DNA of 64,000 bases. Source: Lachnospiraceae bacterium (lineage in GTDB: Bacteria > Bacillota > Clostridia > Lachnospirales > Lachnospiraceae). A model generated the notes under the pieces. The model was not told the DNA's origin and ran no database searches. It saw nothing but the letters and a program-made list of their open reading frames with translations. Within the stretch, counting starts at the first letter, position 1. Every line of letters starts with the position of its first letter. The translations under genes were made by a program, and so were the position numbers. Location of the stretch: the NCBI GenBank assembly GCA_015056735.1, contig SVFT01000001.1, forward strand, positions 1 to 64,000. The letters run 5' to 3'. Positions 40,589 to 49,586 of the stretch are shown one piece after another.

Positions 40589-40620
40589 TGAGCCAGGGGG
40601 ACGGGGTGCCTGGTCCAAAA
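40589..40620. repeat. REP-like element (copy 2)
   Basis: 32-nt identical copy of 37487-37518. Confidence 0.75.
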
Positions 40621-40729
40621 TAGCAATGTCAATCCTCGGATTTCAGCGATGAGGTCCGGGGATTTTTTCTGCAAAATGAAGTTTCTACCTGCACTTGCAA
40701 TATACACACGAAACGGGTATAATTGAATT

Positions 40730-41014
40730 ATGATAAAGAGCTTTGCTGATAAGGAAACAGAAAAGATATATAAACAGATTTTTTCCAAAAAGTTACCGCA
40801 TGATATTCAGCGGATAGCGCTTCGTAAGTTGATCATGATCGATAATGCTACACGGTTGGAAGATTTGCGTGTCCCACCGGGGAACCATCTGGAACCTCTT
40901 AGCGGGGGTCGCGAGGGGCAGTACAGTATTCGAATCAACGATCAATATAGGATCTGCTTTAAAGAAGAGAAGAATGAATTCTATGATGTAGAGATTGTAG
41001 ATTACCATCGCTAG
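40730..41014 (+). CDS. higB: HigB/RelE-like toxin
   Basis: SFADKETEKIYKQ...GREGQYSIRINDQYRICF. Confidence 0.92.
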   Translation: MIKSFADKETEKIYKQIFSKKLPHDIQRIALRKLIMIDNATRLEDLRVPPGNHLEPLSGGREGQYSIRINDQYRICFKEEKNEFYDVEIVDYHR

Positions 41015-41027
41015 GAAGGAGGACCAC

Positions 41028-41330
41028 ATGACCAATCATATCGAAACGCCGACTATGGGCGAGATTCTGTCGGAAGAATTTATGGAACCGCTGGGAGTAT
41101 CGGCATACAGACTTGCACGTGAGATTCATGTTCCGGTATCGCGCATTCAGGATATTTTGCATAACAGAAGGAAGGTTACGGTCGACACGTCTATCCGTTT
41201 GGCGAAATACTTTGGGGTCTCCGACAGATTTTTCCTGAATATGCAGAACGATATCGACATCAGAGAAGTAAAGATAGCTCTGAATTCTGATATTGAATCG
41301 ATCAATCCATATCAGGCGGCAGTGATGTAA
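41028..41330 (+). CDS. higA: HigA-family HTH antitoxin
   Basis: PTMGEILSEEFMEPLGVSAYRLAREIHVPVSRI. Confidence 0.93.
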   Translation: MTNHIETPTMGEILSEEFMEPLGVSAYRLAREIHVPVSRIQDILHNRRKVTVDTSIRLAKYFGVSDRFFLNMQNDIDIREVKIALNSDIESINPYQAAVM

Positions 41331-41373
41331 TGTCTCGGGAAGGACGTTGCGTGATCCAGACTATATTTCTCGT

Positions 41374-41400
41374 CCGGCTGTCATATGATGGCCGGATTTT
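41374..41400 (+). terminator. Conserved terminator hairpin CCGGCTGTCATATGATGGCCGG (copy 1)
   Basis: Palindrome + T-tract; five copies in window. Confidence 0.75.
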
Positions 41401-41460
41401 CTGTAATGTAATAGGCGCATCAGGGAGTTCCGGACGGTATAGAATATGAGAAAATCTGTG

Positions 41461-41487
41461 GGCAGGCGTAAGGCTTGCCCCTTTTTT
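41461..41487 (+). terminator. Hairpin terminator
   Basis: GGGCAGGC-GTAAG-GCTTGCCCC-TTTTTT. Confidence 0.7.
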
Positions 41488-41706
41488 GTTTGTGACTAAT
41501 TTCCCTGTCGCATTCTGAAAAAATATTTCGTATAAACTTTCGAAGGAAAAGTATAGCATGATATAATGGCGATGATACGGAAACGTGATTCGTACAGAGG
41601 ACCACAGTGCTTAACAGCGTAGAAGCAGATCCTGCCATTCCGTGGTACGGGCCTGTGTATTTGAATGAGCTTTATGGGGTAGCGAAATAAGGGGGAAACA
41701 AGCAAT

Positions 41707-42783
41707 ATGATGGGAAGTATTAGAATAAAACTGATCGGTTCACTTCTGTTTGGACTGATGATGTTCCTGACGAATTTCTGTGGGAGAGGATCTGCTGTCA
41801 GTGTGCATGCTCGGAATGTGAGTAATGAAAGTGAGCTGGCGTCTGCGATTTCTGATGAGGAGTCTGAAATCACCTTGACAAGCTATATAAGGTGGGGGAG
41901 GATCACAAATATTGGACATACTTGCACGATCAATTTGGCTGGTTATGGAATATCAGGACCAGACCCTCTGGATGTTACCAATAATGGTAGGTTAACAATA
42001 AATGGAACGGGGAGTATTCATGAATTGGATATTAGAGGCGGCGGTAGCGCTACTTTAAGCACCGGAATCAGCATTCAAGATCTCGACCTCTCTGACGGTA
42101 CGTTCACGATGGACGGCGGAACCATAGCCGGCACTCTTTTCACAAGTCCAAATACAACTTGCACGTTGAACTCGGTCACTGTTCGAAACATCATCATGGT
42201 AGGCGGCACAATCACCATTACAGGCGGCACGATTTCCGGCAACATTAACTTGAGTGGCGGAACGCTTATTAAGAACGGCGGCCAAATAACTGGCGATATT
42301 GAACTTCGTGGCGGTACTTTCATTGATAACACCAGCTCCGGTTCATCTTCGTCAGGCTCGTCTGATAGTTCTGACAAGAAAAGCTCTCACAAAAAGCACA
42401 CCACGGCCTCTGCAGATTACGACTACTCTGAACAGAACGGTCAGTTTGTCTACGGTGGACTGGTTGACGGCGTGTTTGCCCCGACGACCATGATCCCTGC
42501 ATCGGCGTATCCGAAGTTTAACAGCTTTCTGGTTAAGAAAATGAGTGCCGCTGAAGCAGGATCTACGCTCTCTGTAAACGCAGACCCGTGGACCAGCATC
42601 AATAAGGCGGTCGCAGATACTTTTACGGAAAAAGGGGACATAGGGCTGGCGATCAAGTACACGCAGGGAGGAGTTCCGCTCCAAGTCACGATCCCGGCCG
42701 GCGAGAACCTGTCAGAGCAGCTTGATGAGAACGGCTCATTGGTTTTCCTAAGCTTGCACAGCTCTACGGGGCAGCTCCTGTAA
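41707..42783 (+). CDS. Secreted protein with Gly/Thr-rich beta-helix-like repeats and Ser-rich linker
   Basis: Signal peptide; GGTITITGGTISGNINLSGGTLIKNGGQITGDIELRGGTF. Confidence 0.7.
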   Translation: MMGSIRIKLIGSLLFGLMMFLTNFCGRGSAVSVHARNVSNESELASAISDEESEITLTSYIRWGRITNIGHTCTINLAGYGISGPDPLDVTNNGRLTINGTGSIHELDIRGGGSATLSTGISIQDLDLSDGTFTMDGGTIAGTLFTSPNTTCTLNSVTVRNIIMVGGTITITGGTISGNINLSGGTLIKNGGQITGDIELRGGTFIDNTSSGSSSSGSSDSSDKKSSHKKHTTASADYDYSEQNGQFVYGGLVDGVFAPTTMIPASAYPKFNSFLVKKMSAAEAGSTLSVNADPWTSINKAVADTFTEKGDIGLAIKYTQGGVPLQVTIPAGENLSEQLDENGSLVFLSLHSSTGQLL

Positions 42784-42834
42784 CAGAGCAGACAGAATGA
42801 GCCTTGAGAGCGGAGATGGGAGGAGAATGAGTAT

Positions 42835-43968
42835 ATGAATATGAATAAGAGCATTTTTGCAAGTTTTTTCATGTTTCTAATTGTGAGTTGTATTGCAGGA
42901 TGCGCTGCTTCCGAGACGCAGAATAGTAAGACTGTCGGAATGACAGAAACGGTTACTGCAAACGAAGGTGCTTCGGCTGAAGAATCGGATAAGAACGAAA
43001 AGGGGACTGTGGTTATTCTGGCGACCGGTGGCACGATTGCCGGTGCGGGAGAAGCGGGAAAAGAGACCGGTTACAAGCCGGGGACTTTAACCGTGGACTC
43101 GTTGATAAATGCAATTCCCGGACTTACTGATATTTCAAATATTAAGGCTGAACAGATTTGCAATGTTAATTCTGATGACATCACATCTGAAATCTGGATA
43201 GAATTGGCCAATAGAATAAATGAAATGGCTCAGGATGAGAATATTTCCGGATTTGTTATTACTCATGGAACAGACACAATGGAAGAAACTGCGTTTTTTC
43301 TGAACCTGGCAGTCAAAACAGATAAGCCGGTTGTCTTGACAGGATCAATGAGACCTGCGACTGCAATATCGGCAGACGGATCTATGAATCTCTATCAGGC
43401 TGTTTGTGTCGCTGCTTCAAAAGAAAGCAGAGGAAAGGGAGTGATGGTTGTTTTCTCTGACAAGATCTTCTCGGCACGGTCAGTGAAAAAGGTGAGCACA
43501 TATAATGTGATGGCAATTTCCGCGGGTGAAACAGGCAGTATCGGAGTAGTTCGGAATAATGAAGTATCCTTTTATGAGGAAACTACCAGAAAACACACTG
43601 TTGACACGGAATTTGATGTGAAAGGTGTAACCAAACTTCCTAATGTTCAGATCGTTTATTTTGCAGTTGACGCGGATCCTGAAATGGTAAAATATGCAGC
43701 AGAGCACGCTGATGGACTGGTAATAGCAGGGGCCGGTGCCGGAGAGTTCAGTGAAGGATTTATTGATGCTATCAATGGATTTGATATTCCCGTGGTGATC
43801 AGTTCAAGAATAGATGATGGAATTATTACACAGGATGCGGTTTTATGCGATAAGACTGTAGCAGCAAACGATCTTTCACCACAAAAGGCCGCGATACTTC
43901 TTCGCCTGGCAATTATGAATAAAACTACAACAAAGGATGAACTGGTCAGACTTTTTGATACATACTGA
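42835..43968 (+). CDS. Type II L-asparaginase lipoprotein
   Basis: Lipobox IAGC; VVILATGGTIAG, VITHGTDTMEETAFFL. Confidence 0.93.
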   Translation: MNMNKSIFASFFMFLIVSCIAGCAASETQNSKTVGMTETVTANEGASAEESDKNEKGTVVILATGGTIAGAGEAGKETGYKPGTLTVDSLINAIPGLTDISNIKAEQICNVNSDDITSEIWIELANRINEMAQDENISGFVITHGTDTMEETAFFLNLAVKTDKPVVLTGSMRPATAISADGSMNLYQAVCVAASKESRGKGVMVVFSDKIFSARSVKKVSTYNVMAISAGETGSIGVVRNNEVSFYEETTRKHTVDTEFDVKGVTKLPNVQIVYFAVDADPEMVKYAAEHADGLVIAGAGAGEFSEGFIDAINGFDIPVVISSRIDDGIITQDAVLCDKTVAANDLSPQKAAILLRLAIMNKTTTKDELVRLFDTY

Positions 43969-44029
43969 TTTGCTAACGCCTGATGATACTGACGAATCGT
44001 TTTCTGTATAAAACGGGATGTATTTGCGT

Positions 44030-44060
44030 CCGGCTGTCATACGATGGCCGGATTTTTTTT
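44030..44060 (+). terminator. Conserved terminator hairpin (copy 2)
   Basis: CCGGCTGTCATACGATGGCCGGATTTTTTTT. Confidence 0.85.
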
Positions 44061-44090
44061 TGTCCTATTTTCTGATCAGAGCAACTGGAG

Positions 44091-44240
44091 ATGGACTATC
44101 CGGATCCTAAGGATGCCGTTTTCTATGAAGTAGTTATGGAAAAAAGAAAAAGCGACGATGCATATCTTGTTACCGGCAATATCAAGCATTTTCCGGAAAA
44201 GCATTTTGTAGTAACACCACGCGAGATGCTCGATATTTTT
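44091..44240 (+). pseudogene. C-terminal remnant of a PIN-domain toxin (COG1569-like)
   Basis: DYPDPKDAVFYEVVMEKRKSDDAYLVTGNIKHFPEKHFVVTPREMLDI; no N-terminal half. Confidence 0.7.
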
Positions 44241-44452
44241 TTCTTTTTAGTCTATGCCTGCTGGTTTGCAACAAAGGGAAAATGTGTGCAGAAGGATGAT
44301 GCCACTGAAGTGATCGAAAAGATACGTAATGCTGACCTTGCGACCTGGCGCATATGTCGCCGGAAGAGTTTCGAAAGGTATTGCAACAGTAGTATCTTCC
44401 GCTATCAGTTTTCCTGATAACAGACGATCAGATCAAATGATCATAAAAGTAC

Positions 44453-44482
44453 TTGCAATTTACACACCAATGCTAGTATAAT
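44453..44482 (+). promoter_or_regulatory. Promoter TTGCAA-18-TATAAT
   Basis: Upstream of the Met-rich leader ORF. Confidence 0.7.
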
Positions 44483-44558
44483 CTGATCATATCAATCGCC
44501 GATATGGTATAAGCGGCGGGATGAACAGGATCGCGACAGGCGATCGGGAGGTTTTATC

Positions 44559-44657
44559 ATGAGCAGCAACAGAATCGAAAGAAAGGAAATGGCAGTTATG
44601 ATGATGTCCATGATGTGCATGTGCATGCATATCCATGGATCATTTGTCGTGCCTTAA
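44559..44657 (+). CDS. Met-rich leader peptide MSSNRIERKEMAVMMMSMMCMCMHIHGSFVVP (9 Met of 32)
   Basis: GGGAGG SD at 44546-44551; not in supplied ORF track (too short); precedes attenuator-like terminator. Confidence 0.82.
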   Translation: MSSNRIERKEMAVMMMSMMCMCMHIHGSFVVP

Positions 44658-44686
44658 ACCTTTCCTGAGCATATACAGGATATTTG

Positions 44687-44718
44687 AATGACAGGCACGA
44701 AAGTGTCTGTCATTTTTT
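44687..44718 (+). terminator. Attenuator terminator
   Basis: AATGACAGGCAC-GAAA-GTGTCTGTCATT-TTTTTT (12-bp stem, one G.U); 5' arm complementary to 44647-44654. Confidence 0.88.
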
Positions 44719-44772
44719 GTTGCACAAAATAGGCAAGCAAGGCGGTGCTTGCTTTTGCTAAATGGAGGAAAG

Positions 44773-45267
44773 ATGAAAAAGACGATCTACTTTGCAGGAG
44801 GATGCTTCTGGGGGACACAGAAGTTCTTCGACCAGTTTGAAGGTGTATTAGAGACGGCAGTCGGATATGCAAATGGGGAAAAAGCAAATCCCACATACGA
44901 AGAGGTATGTAACGACAGCGGTCATGCAGAGACGGTGAAGGTAGTATATGACGAGACGCAGATCAGCCTTAAGGAACTTCTGGAGTATTACTTCCTGATC
45001 ATTGATCCGACGTCGGTTAATAAGCAGGGAGAGGATGAGGGTATCCAGTATCGAACCGGCATCTATTTTGAAGATGAAGCTGATCTTCCCGTGATCAGAG
45101 AATATGCGGATGGAGTGCAGAAGAAGCTTCTGGCACCGCTGGCGGTAGAGATTGGGAAGCTTGAAAGCTTCTATCTTGCCGAGGAGTACCATCAGAAGTA
45201 TCTCGTTAAGAATCCTACAGGTTACTGTCACATCAATCCGAGACTTTTCAGCCTTCGGAAAAAATAG
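44773..45267 (+). CDS. msrA: Peptide-methionine (S)-S-oxide reductase
   Basis: YFAGGCFWGTQKFFDQFEGV, GYANGEKANPTYEEVC. Confidence 0.97.
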   Translation: MKKTIYFAGGCFWGTQKFFDQFEGVLETAVGYANGEKANPTYEEVCNDSGHAETVKVVYDETQISLKELLEYYFLIIDPTSVNKQGEDEGIQYRTGIYFEDEADLPVIREYADGVQKKLLAPLAVEIGKLESFYLAEEYHQKYLVKNPTGYCHINPRLFSLRKK

Positions 45268-45396
45268 AACATGATTTGAATACCGCACCGGACGGGACGA
45301 AATTTTAATGTGCACAAGCCCCCTCGGACAGCGGATTTCAAATAAATCAAAAGCAAAAAATTAGAAGAACAATATTTTATTTCAGGAGGAACAATT

Positions 45397-46329
45397 ATGA
45401 AAAAGCAAATCTCATTATTTTTAACAGCAATACTGACAGCCGGCGTGCTTGCAGGCTGCGGTGCAGCAAAAGCGGCAGAATCAGGAACGGCGCAGGATAC
45501 GGCAAAGCAGGAAACAGAGCAGGCATCCGCACAGGAAGAGAAAACGGAAGCCCCTGCAGATACCGATAAGAAGATCGTGATCGGTGCGAATCCCGTACCG
45601 CATGCGGACATTCTTGACAATGCGCTGAAGGCAGCACTTGCTGAAGACGGCTGGGAACTGGAAACAGTTGTGTTTGAAGACTATGTGCTTCCGAACACTT
45701 CTTTGGAAGAGGGCGAACTTGATGCGAACTACTTCCAGACACTCGGTTACATGAATCAGCAGAACACGGACGCAGGCCTACATCTGGCGGCAGTAGCAGG
45801 TGTTCATATCGAGCCGATGGGTATCTATTCCGAGAAATACAAGTCTCTCGAAGAACTTCCCGACGGCGCACAGATCGGTATTCCGAACGATCCGGAGAAT
45901 ACGGAACGTGGTCTGAATCTTCTGGTGCAGAAGGGACTTTTGAAATCCCTTGGCGGATATGGAACAGACGATGGTGTGACAGCAGAATCCCTTGTTGATG
46001 ATAAGGAAGCAAATCCGCACGGTTACCAGATCACAACGCTTGAGGCAGCAAGCCTGCCGCTTGCACTCTCCGATCTGGATGCAGCGACCATCAATGGCAA
46101 CTACGCACTGGGCGCTGAACTCCCGTCCAAGTTCCCGGCTCTCGATATTGAGGAATTCGATGACGAAACTTCCGTTCGCCGTACCAATTTCATCGTTGTA
46201 AGACAGGGCGATGAAGAGACAGAGAAAACGAAAGCAATCGTAAAAGCGATCCAGTCCGAAACTGTTAAAAAATACATTGAAGAGGCGTATAAAGGATCCG
46301 TTATTCCGTCCTTTATCGATCCGCAGTAA
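45397..46329 (+). CDS. metQ: Methionine ABC transporter substrate-binding lipoprotein
   Basis: Lipobox LAGC; NlpA/MetQ family sequence. Confidence 0.93.
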   Translation: MKKQISLFLTAILTAGVLAGCGAAKAAESGTAQDTAKQETEQASAQEEKTEAPADTDKKIVIGANPVPHADILDNALKAALAEDGWELETVVFEDYVLPNTSLEEGELDANYFQTLGYMNQQNTDAGLHLAAVAGVHIEPMGIYSEKYKSLEELPDGAQIGIPNDPENTERGLNLLVQKGLLKSLGGYGTDDGVTAESLVDDKEANPHGYQITTLEAASLPLALSDLDAATINGNYALGAELPSKFPALDIEEFDDETSVRRTNFIVVRQGDEETEKTKAIVKAIQSETVKKYIEEAYKGSVIPSFIDPQ

Positions 46330-46334
46330 AGCAT

Positions 46335-47306
46335 ATGATCAGAATACACAATGTACGGAAATCCTTTCAGGACCTTGATGTCCTGAAAGGAATTTCCTTT
46401 GCAATTGAAGATAGCGAGATCTTCGGGATCATCGGACAGAGCGGAGCGGGTAAGTCAACGCTCTTAAGGTGCATAAACGGACTGGAGGCATATGATTCCG
46501 GTGAGATCGAAGTCGATGGAACGGTTGTATCCGTTAAAGATAAAAGCAAATTAAAATATCTGCAAAAGCAGATGGGCATGATCTTTCAGGGATTCAATCT
46601 GCTTGAGAGACTCGATGTTTATGATAATGTCGCGCTTCCGCTGAAATTCTGGGGGATTTCACCGAAAACGCCAGAAAACAGAAAGAAGATCCAGGAACTG
46701 CTTGGACTCGTGGGGCTTGAGGACAAAGTACATGCAAAGCCCAGGGAACTTTCCGGCGGACAGAAGCAGCGCGTGGCGATTGCAAGGGCACTTGTGCTGG
46801 ATCCGCGTTTTCTCTTGTGTGACGAGGCGACAAGCGCACTCGATCCGGAGATTACAAAGGAGATTCTGGGACTTTTGCAGAAGATCAACAGGGAACTGGG
46901 CATCACGATCGTGATCGTGACGCATCAGATGGAGGTCGTAAAGCAGGTTTGCGATCGAGTTGCTTTCTTAAGTGACGGCGTCGTTCTCGCAGAAGGTAAG
47001 CCGGAGGATCTTTTCGTAAAACCGGATCGCCCCGAGATCAGGTCCTTCCTGCGTGAGGAGAGTAATCTGCTTCCCAAAGAGGGCGTGAATATTCAGCTCT
47101 TTTTCTCAGGGGAAGGTTCGGATGAGCCTGTCGTGACACATATGGCCAGGACGCTTCAGCGGGATTTTTCCATCTGCTGGGCGAAACTGGAAGACTTTCG
47201 TGAGAATGTGTATGGCAGCCTTGTAATCAATGTGAGAAAAGAAGACCGGGAGAGCGTTTGCGCATTCCTGGATGAGAAAAAAGTAGCGTGGGAGGTGATC
47301 AGCTGA
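46335..47306 (+). CDS. metN: Methionine ABC transporter ATP-binding protein with NIL domain
   Basis: GQSGAGKSTLLRCINGLE, LSGGQKQRVAIARAL, C-terminal NIL-like domain. Confidence 0.94.
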   Translation: MIRIHNVRKSFQDLDVLKGISFAIEDSEIFGIIGQSGAGKSTLLRCINGLEAYDSGEIEVDGTVVSVKDKSKLKYLQKQMGMIFQGFNLLERLDVYDNVALPLKFWGISPKTPENRKKIQELLGLVGLEDKVHAKPRELSGGQKQRVAIARALVLDPRFLLCDEATSALDPEITKEILGLLQKINRELGITIVIVTHQMEVVKQVCDRVAFLSDGVVLAEGKPEDLFVKPDRPEIRSFLREESNLLPKEGVNIQLFFSGEGSDEPVVTHMARTLQRDFSICWAKLEDFRENVYGSLVINVRKEDRESVCAFLDEKKVAWEVIS

Positions 47307-47965
47307 TGGGAATCATTTCAACGACCGGCATGACAAAAATTATCTTTGACTCACTCGGTCAGACGCTTTATATGGTATTCTGGTCAACTGTTTTTTCTGT
47401 TATACTCGGTTTTATACCGGCAGTGATCATGACATTGACTGCACCGGACGGGCTTCACCCGATCCGCTGGGTTTATGAAGTACTCAGTTTTATTGTGAAT
47501 GTATTTCGGAGTTTTCCGTTTATCATTCTGCTGGTGATCCTGATCCCGTTTACGAGACTGATGGTCGGTAAAGCGATCGGAACGACTGCTTCCATCGTGC
47601 CGCTTACCATCTCGGCGATTCCGTTTATCGCAAGGGTGTTTGAGAGCAGCCTTCGTGAGACCGACCATGGCGTTATCGAGGCGGCCAGATCATTCGGTGC
47701 ATCGAACCTGCAAATCCTGCTTCGCGTTTACGTGAAGGAGTCGATTCCGCGCATGCTGAATGGGATCGTACTGCTTGTGATCTCGCTGATCGGCTATTCT
47801 GCAATGGCGGGGACCGTTGGCGGCGGCGGGATCGGTGATATTGCGATCCGATACGGGTATCAGCAGTATAAGACGGATTATCTCGTGGTATGTTCCGTTA
47901 TCCTGATCATTTTTGTCCAGATCATCCAGATGATCGGCAATCGTATGTACAAGCAGTTATCTTAA
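47306..47965 (+). CDS. metI: Methionine ABC transporter permease
   Basis: ATGA overlap with metN; RSFPFIILLVILIPFTRLMVG. Confidence 0.94.
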   Translation: MGIISTTGMTKIIFDSLGQTLYMVFWSTVFSVILGFIPAVIMTLTAPDGLHPIRWVYEVLSFIVNVFRSFPFIILLVILIPFTRLMVGKAIGTTASIVPLTISAIPFIARVFESSLRETDHGVIEAARSFGASNLQILLRVYVKESIPRMLNGIVLLVISLIGYSAMAGTVGGGGIGDIAIRYGYQQYKTDYLVVCSVILIIFVQIIQMIGNRMYKQLS

Positions 47966-47982
47966 GAAAAGAGGGTGATTGA

Positions 47983-48450
47983 ATGGCAGACTATGAATTG
48001 ATAAAAGAACAGGCCGCTGCGTTTGCGGAAGCGGAGAATGATTATGTACCGCTTCTTGCGAATGTATCGGCGCTCCTGTATGAGGCGATTGACCGCCTGA
48101 ATTGGGCAGGTTTCTATCTGATGGACAGAGGAAGTCTGCTCCTTGGACCGTTTCAAGGGAAAAGTGCCTGCATCCGGATTCAGCCGGGAAAAGGTGTATG
48201 CGGCACTGCGGTCGCAGAAGACCGCACGCAGCGCGTACCGGATGTACATGCATTTCCGGGACATATCGCCTGCGACAGCGCATCGCGTTCCGAGATCGTT
48301 GTGCCGATCCACAGCGGCGGCAGGATCGTAGGTGTTCTGGATATCGACAGCCCGGAAGAGGACCGGTTTTCTCCGGAGGATGAAGAGGGATTGAAAGCTC
48401 TGGTTGGTGTAATCGAGCAGGTGGCAGACTTTTCCCGTTTGAGAGCATAG
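47983..48450 (+). CDS. Free methionine-(R)-sulfoxide reductase (GAF domain)
   Basis: NWAGFYLMDRGSLLLGPFQGKSACIRIQPGKGVCGTAV...HIACDSASRSEIVVP. Confidence 0.92.
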   Translation: MADYELIKEQAAAFAEAENDYVPLLANVSALLYEAIDRLNWAGFYLMDRGSLLLGPFQGKSACIRIQPGKGVCGTAVAEDRTQRVPDVHAFPGHIACDSASRSEIVVPIHSGGRIVGVLDIDSPEEDRFSPEDEEGLKALVGVIEQVADFSRLRA

Positions 48451-48536
48451 CGAAAACGGGCATTTTTACGCGGGCGTTTCCACCTTGATGTGCGACCAAA
48501 TATGTGGTATAATTTAGACACGAAAGGAGATCCGCT

Positions 48537-48794
48537 ATGCAAATTGTTCCGATGAGAGATTTGAAAAATACAGTTGAGATCGAACGCAAGTGTGCAGCAT
48601 CCGGAGAGCCGGTATTTGTTACTAAAAACGGATATGGCCGGCTGGTTGTGATGGATATTGAATACTATGAGCGTACGATGAAAAAGATGGATGAAGCCAG
48701 CCTTGTGAACAAGGGTATTGCTGAATACGAAGAAGGTAAGATCACAGATGGCAAGACATCGCTTAAGAGATTGAGACAGAAGCATGGCATCTAA
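48537..48794 (+). CDS. Phd/YefM family antitoxin
   Basis: IVPMRDLKNTVEIERKCAASGEPVFVTKNGYGRLVVMDIEYYE. Confidence 0.9.
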   Translation: MQIVPMRDLKNTVEIERKCAASGEPVFVTKNGYGRLVVMDIEYYERTMKKMDEASLVNKGIAEYEEGKITDGKTSLKRLRQKHGI

Positions 48795-49104
48795 AGGATG
48801 TTCTTACTATTTGACAGAAACGGCCGAGGCGGATGTTGATGAGGCATTTGCGTATATTTCCATTGATCTTTCCAACCCGGAAGCTGCAAGTGATTTTGCA
48901 GATGAACTTGAGGGGAAACTTGAAGAATTGTGTAAGGCACCCAGAACGGGGCGTCCGGTTGAAAACGATTATCTAAAGCGCAGTGATGTAAGACGGATTC
49001 TGGTTGGAAATTACGTCGCATACTATCTGGTTGATGAGGAAAAGAAGGCGATCATCGTGTTGCGTGTTGTCTATGGCAAGCATCAGGGAGTTCCGGGCGG
49101 ATGA
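48784..49104 (+). CDS. RelE/ParE family toxin
   Basis: YYLTETAEADVDEAFAYISIDLSNPEAASDFADEL; overlaps antitoxin. Confidence 0.9.
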   Translation: MASKGCSYYLTETAEADVDEAFAYISIDLSNPEAASDFADELEGKLEELCKAPRTGRPVENDYLKRSDVRRILVGNYVAYYLVDEEKKAIIVLRVVYGKHQGVPGG

Positions 49105-49119
49105 GGCTTTTTCTAATCC

Positions 49120-49557
49120 TTATATCACGTAGTCGCCGCCATACAATGCGCGCTGACGATCGACGATATCCTGAAGTGAGATGCCGGCGAGATACCCGTT
49201 GATCACGTCGGCCAGCCCTTTCCAGATCGGAAGCGTCGCGCATTCAGAGCTGCGTTCGCATGCGGCGCTGTTTTGACCGACACAGTCTACGGGCGCAAGT
49301 GACCCTTCTGTGAGAAGCAGGATATCCAAAACCGTGATCTTGGAAGGATCGCGTGCCAGCATATAGCCGCCCTGTGCACCTCGTTCGGTACGCAGGATGT
49401 CGGACCGGTTCAGGATCGGAATGATCTGCTCCAGATATTTTTTGGATATGCCCTGTCTTTTTGCAATCTCATTCAAAGAAATGTATCCGTTATTCGGGTG
49501 TTCTGCCAGGTCGATGAGCATATGCAGTGCATAGCGGCCTTTCGTGGATATTTTCAT
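49120..49557 (-). CDS. Rrf2 family transcriptional regulator
   Basis: MKISTKGRYALHMLIDLAEH, GAQGGYMLAR. Confidence 0.95.
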   Translation of the reverse strand: MKISTKGRYALHMLIDLAEHPNNGYISLNEIAKRQGISKKYLEQIIPILNRSDILRTERGAQGGYMLARDPSKITVLDILLLTEGSLAPVDCVGQNSAACERSSECATLPIWKGLADVINGYLAGISLQDIVDRQRALYGGDYVI

Positions 49558-49586
49558 CCGTCTCTCCTTTGAAATATTAATCAGGA

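Noticed and set aside
41707-42783. Autotransporter or large adhesin
   Set aside because: Only ~360 aa with short Gly/Thr-rich repeats and no sorting signal; kept as a secreted hypothetical.
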